This document shows positions 41,993-50,024 of a DNA stretch of 64,000 bases, in pieces. How positions within the stretch are numbered: the first letter of the stretch is position 1; the number at the start of each line of letters is the position of its first letter. Origin of the DNA: Christensenellaceae bacterium (GTDB lineage: Bacteria; Bacillota; Clostridia; Christensenellales; Christensenellaceae); contig AP025580.1 of assembly GCA_022846035.1 (NCBI GenBank), positions 186,001-250,000 of the forward strand, given 5' to 3'. The notes beneath the pieces were generated by a model. It worked only from the letters and a program-made list of their open reading frames with translations, was not told the DNA's origin and made no database searches. The translations under genes and the position numbers were made by a program.

Positions 41993-42003
41993 GTTTGCAA
42001 ATT

Positions 42004-42453
42004 TTATTCGACGAATCCGAGCATTCGGTTTAAGCGGATGACGTCTTCCGGCTTGATCTTGAGCGTATGCAGACCGTCCCCGCTTCCGCCGTAAATATAA
42101 TCGTGTATCGTGAGGCTTTTATCGAACAGGCAGGGAAGATTATGGCCGATCAGGGGGATACTGCCCGTTTTATATCCGGTGGCCTGCGCAACCACTTTGG
42201 GGTTGGCAAGCTGCAGAGTATGGTAGCCGAGATCTGCGGCCATGGACTTTAGGTTAACCTGTCCGCGCTGCGCGTTCATGATCAGGGCAACGAGGCTTTG
42301 GTCTGCCTGTACCACGAAAACAGGGGCGCATTCCTCCAAGGGGAAATGCTTGCCGGCGTCTTCTATGGTAATAACAGGTTCTTCGTGTGTAATAAGTTCA
42401 AAATCAGCCTTGTTGGCCGTTAAAAATTCCGTTAACTGTTCCAATGAAAACAC
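42004..42453 (-). CDS. YbaK/EbsC-family aminoacyl-tRNA deacylase-like protein
   Basis: A 149-residue protein of the YbaK/ProX editing family, which clears misacylated tRNA (typically Cys- or Ala-tRNA-Pro). Family parts seen: ELITHEEPVITIEDAG, CAPVFVVQADQSLVALIMNA, MAADLGYHTLQLANPKVVAQ, ATGYKTGSIPLIGHN. The lysine of the QADQSLVALI..K region that is key in YbaK is not obvious, so substrate and activity are uncertain. It is a single gene between terminators. An ACGTATT context gives no strong ribosome site, so the start is not certain. Confidence 0.8.
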   Translation of the reverse strand: MFSLEQLTEFLTANKADFELITHEEPVITIEDAGKHFPLEECAPVFVVQADQSLVALIMNAQRGQVNLKSMAADLGYHTLQLANPKVVAQATGYKTGSIPLIGHNLPCLFDKSLTIHDYIYGGSGDGLHTLKIKPEDVIRLNRMLGFVE

Positions 42454-42644
42454 GTATTATTGCCCTCCTTTATGCGATCCCGCGCCGCAGAAGCAAAAGC
42501 GACTCTTTACACAGGATTTTGTTTCATCGCCTATATTTTATCACAAAATATGGTGTTTTGAAAAGGAAAATGCACCGCGCTTTTGGAAGCGGCATACCGG
42601 TATATGCAGGATTTGGGAAAAAACAAGAAAGTTTTACCTATGAA

Positions 42645-42677
42645 AAAACAGGCCCCGCAAAGCGGCAGCCTGTTTTT
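42645..42677 (-). terminator. Terminator of the leftward catabolic operon
   Basis: AAAACAGGC and GCCTGTTTT arms with a long loop, T-run on the minus strand. It lies 15 bases past the 2-hydroxyacid dehydrogenase stop. Confidence 0.8.
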
Positions 42678-42691
42678 ATATGAAATGCCTT

Positions 42692-43651
42692 TTAAGGATT
42701 GACAACGTTAACGGGATTTCCTGCAAGGAACTGCTTTAAGTTATCGACGGCTATATCCATCAGGCGCTGACGGCTTTCCCTGGGCGCCCAACTGATGTGC
42801 GGCGTAATCAGGCAGTTTTTTGCACCCAGCAGGGGATTATCCGCCTTGATGGGCTCTGTGGAAACAACGTCGAGACCGGCGGCATAGACTTTGCCGCTGT
42901 CAAGCGCCTCGGTCAAGTCTTCTTCTACGATCAACGGACCGCGGCTGTTGTTCAGGATGATTACGCCGTCTTTCATTTTAGCGATCGTGTCTTTGTTGAT
43001 AATCCCATTGGTATCAGGGAACAAGGGACAATGCAGCGCGATTACATCCGAGGTTCTGAGCAGCGTATCCAGGTCGACATACTGGCCGATGGTTTTGGCC
43101 GCTTCGTTTTGGTAGCTGTCGTATGCGATTACTTTCATGCCGAGAGCTTTCGCGATACGTCCGGTCGCCTGTCCGATCCGCCCAAAGCCGATGATCCCCA
43201 TGGTCTTTCCTGCCAGCTCGATTAAGGGATAATCCCAGAAGCACCAGTCGTCGTTGTTGGTCCAGCGTCCTTCGTGAACGGCCTGGTCGTGATGGCCGAT
43301 ATGGTGGCAGATTTCCAGCAGCATGGCGATGGCAAACTGACCGACTGCGTCCGTTCCGTAGGTCGGAATATTGGAAACGATAATGCCCTTTTCCCTGGCA
43401 GCGTCTACATCGATCACGTTATAGCCGGTAGCAAGCACGCCGATGAAACGAATGTTTTTGCAAGCGTCCAGTGTCTCGCGTGAAAGAGGCGTTTTGTTGG
43501 TATAAACGACGTCCGCGTCGCCGATGCGCCCGACGATTTTATCTGCGGGCGTACGGTCGTATACGGTGAGTTCACCGAGGGCGGCCAGAGCGTCCCAGCT
43601 CAAATCGCCCGGGTTTTCTGTATATCCGTCAAGTACTACAATTTTCGTCAT
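42692..43651 (-). CDS. D-2-hydroxyacid dehydrogenase (glycerate/hydroxypyruvate reductase-like)
   Basis: A 319-residue NAD(P)H-dependent enzyme interconverting 2-oxoacids and D-2-hydroxyacids. The cofactor loop is GIIGFGRIGQATGR; the catalytic Arg is in NNSRGPLIVEEDL, the Glu in DVVSTEP, and the His in LITPHISWAP. It belongs to the HprA/glycerate dehydrogenase type, so hydroxypyruvate or a sugar-acid keto compound is likely. It is the last gene of a leftward operon with the TIM-barrel protein, zinc alcohol dehydrogenase and dihydrolipoyl dehydrogenase, and the terminator follows. Role in the locus: recycle or reduce a 2-oxoacid. Confidence 0.9.
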   Translation of the reverse strand: MTKIVVLDGYTENPGDLSWDALAALGELTVYDRTPADKIVGRIGDADVVYTNKTPLSRETLDACKNIRFIGVLATGYNVIDVDAAREKGIIVSNIPTYGTDAVGQFAIAMLLEICHHIGHHDQAVHEGRWTNNDDWCFWDYPLIELAGKTMGIIGFGRIGQATGRIAKALGMKVIAYDSYQNEAAKTIGQYVDLDTLLRTSDVIALHCPLFPDTNGIINKDTIAKMKDGVIILNNSRGPLIVEEDLTEALDSGKVYAAGLDVVSTEPIKADNPLLGAKNCLITPHISWAPRESRQRLMDIAVDNLKQFLAGNPVNVVNP

Positions 43652-43669
43652 AAGATAGTTGCTCCTTTC

Positions 43670-44566
43670 TTAATCTTCCAGAAGTGCCCACGCGCGGTTT
43701 ATCACGCGCTTGGTATTTGCCAGGATCAGGTCCTCATCCTCATCTTTCCACGGTTTGACTTCAAACGAGAGGACATAGGGAGACTGCGCATTGAAAAATC
43801 CCTCATCCCTGAGTACACGGAAAAAGTCCAGCAGTTCGGGCGTATCGTTCGCGCTGTTGGGATAACCAAAACGCGGGTGCTGGTCGCCGTAGGCTTCGCA
43901 GCCCTCAGCTACAACGGCGTTGCCGATGTGGAAGTGCGTGATATACGGCCGCAATGTGCGCACGACGAACTGACTGGTCTCGTAGGTGGTCGGGAAATGA
44001 CTCAGGTCTACCATCAGGCCGAAATTGTTGTGTGTGGTGCGCATATCAGCCGCGAATTTTGCCGCATACGGCGCGGGGCCGATGAGCGCGGCTTTATCCA
44101 TATCGAAATCGAATACTTCCAGCTCTACGATCATGCCTTTTCCAGCCGCATAATCACATACGGCGCGCGTTGTTTTCAAAAGCTGCGCATAGGCCTGGTC
44201 TTTGGTTGCCTCTTCCCATTTGCCGGCCAGAAAAGCGATACCCTTTGCGCCAAGGTATTCCGCTTCGTCGACCGCTTCAATAAGCGTCGCTTCGGCGGCC
44301 TTGCGCCCCGCTTCGTCGATATTGTTGGGATTGAGTCCAGGGCCCAAAAGTCTTGGCTGCGCGCCGTAGCAGACCTTAAGGTGCGACTGCTCCAGGATGT
44401 TCTTTGCCTGCGCGCGCGTTTCGTCATCGGCGAATTTGCATACCTCAAGCGCGTCGAAAAAGTCGTCTTTGGCGATCGTAGCAATAGAATCCAGTACGCC
44501 GCGTTTCGGATGGCTCATCCACTGGATGGTACCGACCTGGAAATATTTATGGATCGAGTCTCTCAT
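43670..44566 (-). CDS. Sugar-phosphate isomerase/epimerase-like TIM-barrel protein
   Basis: A 298-residue protein of the AP-endonuclease-2/xylose-isomerase-like TIM-barrel superfamily. Metal-binding acidic and histidine residues are seen along the strands: VELEVFDFDMDKA, MVDLSHFPTT, YITHFHIGNAV, SFEVKPW. It may isomerise or epimerise a sugar or sugar acid in the locus. The family is broad, so the reaction is not predicted further. It lies in the same leftward operon, between the 2-hydroxyacid dehydrogenase and the zinc alcohol dehydrogenase genes. Confidence 0.8.
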   Translation of the reverse strand: MRDSIHKYFQVGTIQWMSHPKRGVLDSIATIAKDDFFDALEVCKFADDETRAQAKNILEQSHLKVCYGAQPRLLGPGLNPNNIDEAGRKAAEATLIEAVDEAEYLGAKGIAFLAGKWEEATKDQAYAQLLKTTRAVCDYAAGKGMIVELEVFDFDMDKAALIGPAPYAAKFAADMRTTHNNFGLMVDLSHFPTTYETSQFVVRTLRPYITHFHIGNAVVAEGCEAYGDQHPRFGYPNSANDTPELLDFFRVLRDEGFFNAQSPYVLSFEVKPWKDEDEDLILANTKRVINRAWALLED

Positions 44567-44615
44567 GGTTTTTCTCCTTTACATATATCGTTTTATTTTA
44601 AATCGTGATCTGGGT

Positions 44616-45671
44616 TTAGTCCACGGGGAGCAGGAATATTTTAGCGCCTGCTTTTTTTTCGAACAGGTCGAAAGCTTCTTTCCACCGCGTAATGGGCAGC
44701 TTATGAGTGACGAGCGGTTCCACATTTACGCGGTGAGAACCAAGCAGCTTTAAAGCCATCCGCCAACTTGCGTTACGCGAACCCATGGAGCCGGAAAAAT
44801 GCATTTCCTTATAATTGATTGCTTCAATATCGAATTCGATTTTTTTGCCGGTGAGGCCGATCTGCGTGAAATAGCCGCGTTTTTTTACCAGGCGCAAGGC
44901 GGTATTGATCGCGATGGCCGCGCCCGAGCATTCCAGCACTACGTCCACGCCGTAACCATCCGTGACGCGCAGGACAAGGTCATTAAGATCTTCTTTCTGG
45001 ACGTTGATGGTATAGTCTGCGCCCAATTGCCTTGCAAGCGCGAGGCGTTCTTCGTCAATATCCGTACCGGAAACGATTACTTTTGCGCCATAGGCTTTGG
45101 CAACCTGCGCCGCCATCATGCCGATGGAGCCGGGACCGGAGACTAAGACAACGTCGTCCGGATTGATTACCGTCAGATCCCCCACGGCATGCGTGACGCA
45201 GGCGAGCGGTTCGGTCATGGCGGCAGCCGTAAAGCTTACGCCCTCCGGAATATGATGCACGCGGTCTGCGGGTACTACGGTGTATTTGGTGAAAATCCCA
45301 TTATACCAATAGCCAAGCGTTTTGCGTTCGATACACAGGTTATACCAGCCCTCGCGGCAGAAATCGCACTTGCCGCAATAATCGTACGCAGTTTCCGAAA
45401 CCACGGGATCGCCGGGTTTAAATCCGGATACTCCTTCGCCGACCTCCTCGACGATACCGGAAAACTCATGTCCGGTAATAACGGGAGGGTTGATGGGGAT
45501 GGCAATATCGCTATGGTAGATATGCAGGTCGCTGCCGCATATACCGGCCTCCATAACCTTGATTTTGATCTGACCCGGGCCGGCGTGGGGCACGGGCATA
45601 TCGCGTATTTCCATGTTGCCCGAGCCGGACGCATATTTTACAAGAGCTTTCATTGTGTCGCTGTTTTCCAT
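44616..45671 (-). CDS. Zinc-dependent alcohol dehydrogenase (sorbitol/iditol dehydrogenase-like)
   Basis: A 351-residue medium-chain dehydrogenase. Catalytic zinc ligands are in GICGSDLHIYHSD and GHEFSG, the structural zinc cysteines in CGKCDFCREGWYNLC, and the Rossmann loop is VSGPGSIGMMAAQ. It resembles L-iditol/threonine dehydrogenases that oxidise secondary alcohols of polyols or sugar acids. The first ATG has AAAGGAGG upstream at a workable distance; an internal ATG 18 bases on (MKALVKYAS) is possible. It is second in the leftward operon after the dihydrolipoyl dehydrogenase gene. A second, distinct zinc dehydrogenase lies at 58326-59348. Confidence 0.88.
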   Translation of the reverse strand: MENSDTMKALVKYASGSGNMEIRDMPVPHAGPGQIKIKVMEAGICGSDLHIYHSDIAIPINPPVITGHEFSGIVEEVGEGVSGFKPGDPVVSETAYDYCGKCDFCREGWYNLCIERKTLGYWYNGIFTKYTVVPADRVHHIPEGVSFTAAAMTEPLACVTHAVGDLTVINPDDVVLVSGPGSIGMMAAQVAKAYGAKVIVSGTDIDEERLALARQLGADYTINVQKEDLNDLVLRVTDGYGVDVVLECSGAAIAINTALRLVKKRGYFTQIGLTGKKIEFDIEAINYKEMHFSGSMGSRNASWRMALKLLGSHRVNVEPLVTHKLPITRWKEAFDLFEKKAGAKIFLLPVD

Positions 45672-45708
45672 TCTCTAAGATCCTCCTTTTGTATTGTGCT
45701 GTGCGTTT

Positions 45709-47073
45709 TTACTGGTGAATCGCCATGCCGTCCGTATCGAGGATACTTTCGTGGATCATCTCGCTGACGCTGGGATGTGCGAAAATAACATCTTCCAGGT
45801 CGCCGGTCGCGGTTTCGAACTGCACGAGCGCCGCCATGCCGGAGATCATTTCCGTCACCATCGGGCCCGCAAGATGAATACCATAGATCACGCCTGTGCG
45901 TTGGTCGGCAATGATTTTGGAAAAACCGTCCTCCCGCTCGATCAGGGCGCGCCCATTGCCTGCGGCAGAAAACCGCCCGACCTTAACCGCGCCCTTCTTG
46001 GCGGCGACGCTCTCGGTAAGGCCGACGGATGCAAGCTCGGGAGAGGTATAGATGCACTGGGGTACGGCGGTATACTCTATTTGTTGCGGATGGCCGAGGA
46101 TATTGTTTACGGCAACGATTCCCTGATGCGATGCGACGTGCGCAAGCTGGATATTTCCCGTGACATCGCCAATAGCGTAGATATTGGGAACATTGGTGCG
46201 CATGTTGGCGTTGGTGGCAATATATCCCTTAGGCGTCATGGCGATACCTGCCTTATGGGGCGCAAGAGCGGCGCTGTTCGGCCTGCGCCCGGCCGCCAGC
46301 AAAACTTTTTCCGCGGTTATAGTCTTTTTTTGCCCGTCAGGCGAAGTACAGGAAACGCTGACACTACCTACGCCCGGCGTGATGGACTGGATTGTATGCT
46401 TTACAAAAATATTGACTCCGTCCGTTTTCATTGTTTTTTCAAGCAGGGCGGACTGGTCTTCGTCCATATTGGCGATCAGGCGGGGAAGCATCTCTACAAT
46501 AGAGACCTCGCATCCCATACGTGAAAAAGCCTGGGCGATCTCGCAGCCGATCACGCCGCCGCCGACGATGGCAAGAGTTTTTGGCAGCGATGTAAGCTTT
46601 AAGATATGATCGCTGTTTAAAATATTGATTCCGTCCGCTTTGGCAAAGGGAAGATCGGACGGACTGGAGCCGGTGGCAACGATAAAAGTATCGGCCTTGA
46701 TTTCCTGTCCGTTGACGCTGACGCGGTGCGCGTCTAAAAATTTCGCTTCGCCCGTAATCACGCGTACGTTGTTTTTCTTCAAAAGATACCCGACGCCGCC
46801 GGTGAGCTTTGAAACGATTTTATCTTTATTGGACATGACCGATGAGAAATTCAAGGATACCCCGTCAGCCTCGACGCCAATCTCTTTTCCGGTTTTGACC
46901 TCATGGAGCAGGCTCGCGGAATGCAGAATGGCTTTTGTGGGAATACAACCACGGTTAAGGCAGGTGCCGCCCAGCCTGTCCTGTTCAATTAAAGTAACTT
47001 TGGCCCCTGATTTGGCAGCGTGAATGGCTGCTACATAGCCGCCGGGACCTCCTCCTAAGATAACGATTTCCAT
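45709..47073 (-). CDS. lpd: Dihydrolipoyl dehydrogenase (E3)
   Basis: A 454-residue FAD disulfide oxidoreductase, the E3 component that reoxidises the lipoyl group of a 2-oxoacid dehydrogenase complex. Seen: FAD loop GGGPGGYVAAIHAA, redox-active disulfide GGTCLNRGCIPTKA, NAD loop IVGGGVIGCEIAQ, AIGDVTGNIQLAHVA, and the C-terminal HPSVSEMIHE with the catalytic His-Glu. No lipoyl domain is fused. It is the first gene of the leftward operon and diverges from the fused E1 gene, while E2 lies in the rightward operon, so one complex is encoded from two divergent promoters. Confidence 0.95.
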   Translation of the reverse strand: MEIVILGGGPGGYVAAIHAAKSGAKVTLIEQDRLGGTCLNRGCIPTKAILHSASLLHEVKTGKEIGVEADGVSLNFSSVMSNKDKIVSKLTGGVGYLLKKNNVRVITGEAKFLDAHRVSVNGQEIKADTFIVATGSSPSDLPFAKADGINILNSDHILKLTSLPKTLAIVGGGVIGCEIAQAFSRMGCEVSIVEMLPRLIANMDEDQSALLEKTMKTDGVNIFVKHTIQSITPGVGSVSVSCTSPDGQKKTITAEKVLLAAGRRPNSAALAPHKAGIAMTPKGYIATNANMRTNVPNIYAIGDVTGNIQLAHVASHQGIVAVNNILGHPQQIEYTAVPQCIYTSPELASVGLTESVAAKKGAVKVGRFSAAGNGRALIEREDGFSKIIADQRTGVIYGIHLAGPMVTEMISGMAALVQFETATGDLEDVIFAHPSVSEMIHESILDTDGMAIHQ

Positions 47074-47182
47074 TTTGGATGCGATTGCCTCCTTTTATTA
47101 AATATGATCCTGTTATAAAAATAGTGGCATTGATAAGTGGGGGTATATTCGTAAAAATCTACTCAAATATATGTATGAACTT

Positions 47183-47211
47183 ACTATAATCTATGAATTG
47201 AAATATTTCAA
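47183..47211 (-). promoter_or_regulatory. Promoter of the lpd operon
   Basis: On the minus strand TTGAAA (47211-47206) and TATAGT (47188-47183) are separated by 17 bases. The -35 lies inside the palindrome at 47197-47212. Confidence 0.6.
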
Positions 47212-47212
47212 T
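47197..47212. promoter_or_regulatory. Palindromic operator candidate ATTGAAATATTTCAAT
   Basis: A perfect 16-base palindrome overlapping the -35 of the leftward promoter. The GntR-type regulator encoded in the locus is a candidate ligand, though the sequence is not the usual FadR-type half-site. Confidence 0.55.
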
Positions 47213-47337
47213 ACAAAAAACAAAAAAATATTTAATTTTTGCAAAAAGTTATTTTGTAATAAAAGGCGGTGAAATCTTCTGGAAAATGTGAATAAGCTTA
47301 TATAACGCTGTTTTTAACATAAATATTGAAAAATGCC

Positions 47338-47366
47338 TTGACACATTTATACAAAAAACCTATAAT
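47338..47366 (+). promoter_or_regulatory. Perfect consensus promoter of the fused-E1 operon
   Basis: TTGACA and TATAAT with a 17-base spacer, about 110 bases upstream of the E1 start. Confidence 0.8.
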
Positions 47367-47476
47367 AAATTTAAGTAAATTTTATAAAGATTAACTTAAA
47401 TAACAAACCCCCGTTCACCAATCTCTGCAAAGAATATTTTTTATTAAATATCATAAAATAGTAAGGAGTTACCATC

Positions 47477-49951
47477 ATGCCAAAATCACTTATTGTGGAC
47501 CCAAAAGCATTACGTGCGCCAGGGATGCTTAAGCTTCGCGATATCCCATTAAACGCATACCAAAAAACGCTGAAAGACGTAAAAAAGGATTTTCCCCAGG
47601 AGGATCTTAAGCATATCTTTGAAGATATGAGGCTGATCCGTGAATTTGAAACCATGCTCGAGGGGATACGGACGGTCAAGACGTATAACGGGGTCGAATA
47701 CTCCTATACGGGACCGGCGCACTGCTCGCACGGACAGGAAGCGTTTGCCGTAGGCGAAGCTTATGTGCTCGACACAGACGATTATTCCTTGGGAACGCAC
47801 CGCGCCCATGCCGAAGTTCTGGCGCGGGGCATGTCCGCGATCCGCGAGCTTCCGGAAGATAAGCTTTACAAGATCATGAGTGATTTTAAGGAAGGCAAAC
47901 TCTTGCGCAATGTGGAACAATTTTCCGCGCATAAGGACGATGTGCGGGCGCTGGCAAAAGATTTCTTCCTTTATGGATTCATGACCGAGCTTTTCGGGCG
48001 CGAGATCGGATTTACGGGCGGACTGGGAAACTCGATGCACGTATTTTTCACACCGTTCGGCATCTATCCGAACAATGCGATCGTGGGGGCGTCCGCGGGC
48101 GTGGGCGCCGGCGTTGCCTTATATAAGAAATTAAGGAAAGAAAAAGGCATTTGCGTAGTGAACAGCGGCGACGGCTCCCTTTCCACAGGGCATACGTGGG
48201 AATCCATGAACTTTGCTTGCATGAACCAGTTTAAGACGCTTTGGGAAGAGGGATATAAAGGAGGCCTGCCGATCATATTCAATTATGTAAACAATTTCTA
48301 CGCCATGAGCGGCCAGACGGACCAGGAGACGATGGGATATGATATTCTGGCGCGCGTAGGCGCGGCTTTCAACGCCGATGAGTTGCATACGGAGCGCGTG
48401 GATGGATATAATGTATTTGCGGTGATCGACGCTTTTAAACGTAAAAAAGCACTGATACAGGAAAACAAGGGACCGGTGCTCCTCGATACCATCACCTACC
48501 GCCATACGGGACACTCCGTAACGGATCAGATGGCATACCGGACAAAGGACGAAATGGATCTTTGGAAAGAAGAAGATTCGCTTGCGAATTACCGTCGGGA
48601 GATGATCGAGCAGGGCCTGATGAGCGAGGAAGACGCGAAAGGGATCGAAGAAGATACACGCGGACTGATTACGGATATTCTCAAGAAAACGGTTGACCTT
48701 GATTTTTCACCGCGTATGAATTTTGTCGCCGAGCCGGACGCGATCGCCAAATGCATGTTCTCGAACGAACACATCGTCAGCATGGCGGAGGGCGAGGCAG
48801 AGGTTATCGGCGCCAAAGAAGACAATTCCAGATATAAGAAAATTTCAGCGAAGTTCCGCAAAACGACGGATGAGAACGGTAAACCGGTATCGGCGCTCAA
48901 GCTGTACACGTACCGTGATGCGATCTTTGAAGCACTGATCGATAAGTTTTATGTAGACCCGACGATGGTCATGTTTGGCGAGGATATTCGCGAACATGGC
49001 AACTCATTCGGCGTACTGCAGGGACTGTACGAATCCGTTCCCTACCACAGGATGTTCAATGCGCCCATCGCGGAATCGGCGATTATCAACGCTGCGGTAG
49101 GATATGCGCTTGCGGGCGGACGCGCCGTACCTGAAATTATGTGGTGCGACTTCCTCGGGCGCTGCGGAGACGAGCTTTTTAACCAGCTCGCCAAATGGCA
49201 GGGCATGAGCGCGGGCATCCTCAAAATGCCGTGCGTGGTACGCGTTTCTGTCGGCGCTTTTTACGGCGCGCAGCATTCGCAGGACTGGACGTCGCTGTGT
49301 ACGCACATTCCGGGACTCAAGATTATCTATCCGGCTACGCCGTATGATGCGAAAGGACTTCTCGCGAGCGCGCTGTGCAGCTCAGACCCGATCATGTTCT
49401 TTGAAAGCCAGAAACTTTACGATATGGGCGAGCAGTTCGCGCCGGACGGCGTGCCGCAGGAGTATTATGAATTGCCTATCGGCAAGGCGGATATTAAGCG
49501 CGCGGGCGGCGACGTAACGATCCTGACGATTGGGCCGACGCTGTATCCGGCGCTGGAAGCGGCAAAAGAGCTTTCTGAAAAATACGGCATGGAAGCGGAA
49601 GTCATTGACGCGCGCAGCCTGATTCCGTTTGATTACGATACGCTTATTGAAAGCGTGAAAAAGACGAACCGTCTCGTGCTTTTAAGCGACGCATGCGAAC
49701 GCGGAAGCTATACCAAGACCATCGCGAGCAACATGACGGAGCTTGCTTTCGACTACCTGGACGCGCCGCCTGTATGTATCGGTTCGCACAACTGGGTGTC
49801 GCCGTGTCCGGAGCTGGAGAAGTACTTCTTCCCGCAAAAGGATACAATTTTGGACGTCATCAATGAAAAGGTGGTAAGGCTTGATGGATATGTGCCGACG
49901 AGCAACGTGACAAATGAGGAAAAGCTGCGCTGCGAACGCCTGGGTATCTGA
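47477..49951 (+). CDS. Fused E1 (alpha-beta) of a thiamine-diphosphate 2-oxoacid dehydrogenase complex
   Basis: An 824-residue fusion of what are usually two subunits. The N-terminal half (about 50-440) is E1 alpha: CSHGQEAFAVGEAY, HRAHAEVLARG, and the thiamine-diphosphate motif starting VNSGDGSLSTGHTWESMNFA and ending with an asparagine near NYVNNFYAMS. The C-terminal half (about 475-824) is E1 beta: MFGEDIREHGNSFGVLQGL, NAPIAESAIINAAVGYALAG, PEIMWCDFLGRCGDELFNQL. It belongs to the acetoin/pyruvate/branched-chain type and decarboxylates a 2-oxoacid and passes an acyl group to E2. The N-terminal 40 residues are an extra segment. It starts after a TAAGGAG site and leads the rightward operon. 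The 2-oxoacid is unknown. Confidence 0.9.
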   Translation: MPKSLIVDPKALRAPGMLKLRDIPLNAYQKTLKDVKKDFPQEDLKHIFEDMRLIREFETMLEGIRTVKTYNGVEYSYTGPAHCSHGQEAFAVGEAYVLDTDDYSLGTHRAHAEVLARGMSAIRELPEDKLYKIMSDFKEGKLLRNVEQFSAHKDDVRALAKDFFLYGFMTELFGREIGFTGGLGNSMHVFFTPFGIYPNNAIVGASAGVGAGVALYKKLRKEKGICVVNSGDGSLSTGHTWESMNFACMNQFKTLWEEGYKGGLPIIFNYVNNFYAMSGQTDQETMGYDILARVGAAFNADELHTERVDGYNVFAVIDAFKRKKALIQENKGPVLLDTITYRHTGHSVTDQMAYRTKDEMDLWKEEDSLANYRREMIEQGLMSEEDAKGIEEDTRGLITDILKKTVDLDFSPRMNFVAEPDAIAKCMFSNEHIVSMAEGEAEVIGAKEDNSRYKKISAKFRKTTDENGKPVSALKLYTYRDAIFEALIDKFYVDPTMVMFGEDIREHGNSFGVLQGLYESVPYHRMFNAPIAESAIINAAVGYALAGGRAVPEIMWCDFLGRCGDELFNQLAKWQGMSAGILKMPCVVRVSVGAFYGAQHSQDWTSLCTHIPGLKIIYPATPYDAKGLLASALCSSDPIMFFESQKLYDMGEQFAPDGVPQEYYELPIGKADIKRAGGDVTILTIGPTLYPALEAAKELSEKYGMEAEVIDARSLIPFDYDTLIESVKKTNRLVLLSDACERGSYTKTIASNMTELAFDYLDAPPVCIGSHNWVSPCPELEKYFFPQKDTILDVINEKVVRLDGYVPTSNVTNEEKLRCERLGI

Positions 49952-50024
49952 GGCTGCCGCAAACGGCCGGCAAAGACCGCGTGGGTATGGGAAGCATGCG
50001 ACGGCGAAAGAAAGGTGAAACAAT

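Larger units (their letters stand above)
47074..47476. promoter_or_regulatory. Divergent AT-rich control region of the catabolic locus
   Basis: About 400 bases between lpd (minus) and the fused E1 gene (plus). It holds one promoter for each direction and a perfect 16-base palindrome, entered separately. I see no gene, sigma-54 site or riboswitch. Confidence 0.7.

Noticed and set aside
47074-47476. Possible sigma-54 promoter for the fused-E1 operon, as seen in some acetoin dehydrogenase clusters
   Set aside because: No TGGCAC-N5-TTGC match and no activator gene; a normal TTGACA/TATAAT promoter is present instead.
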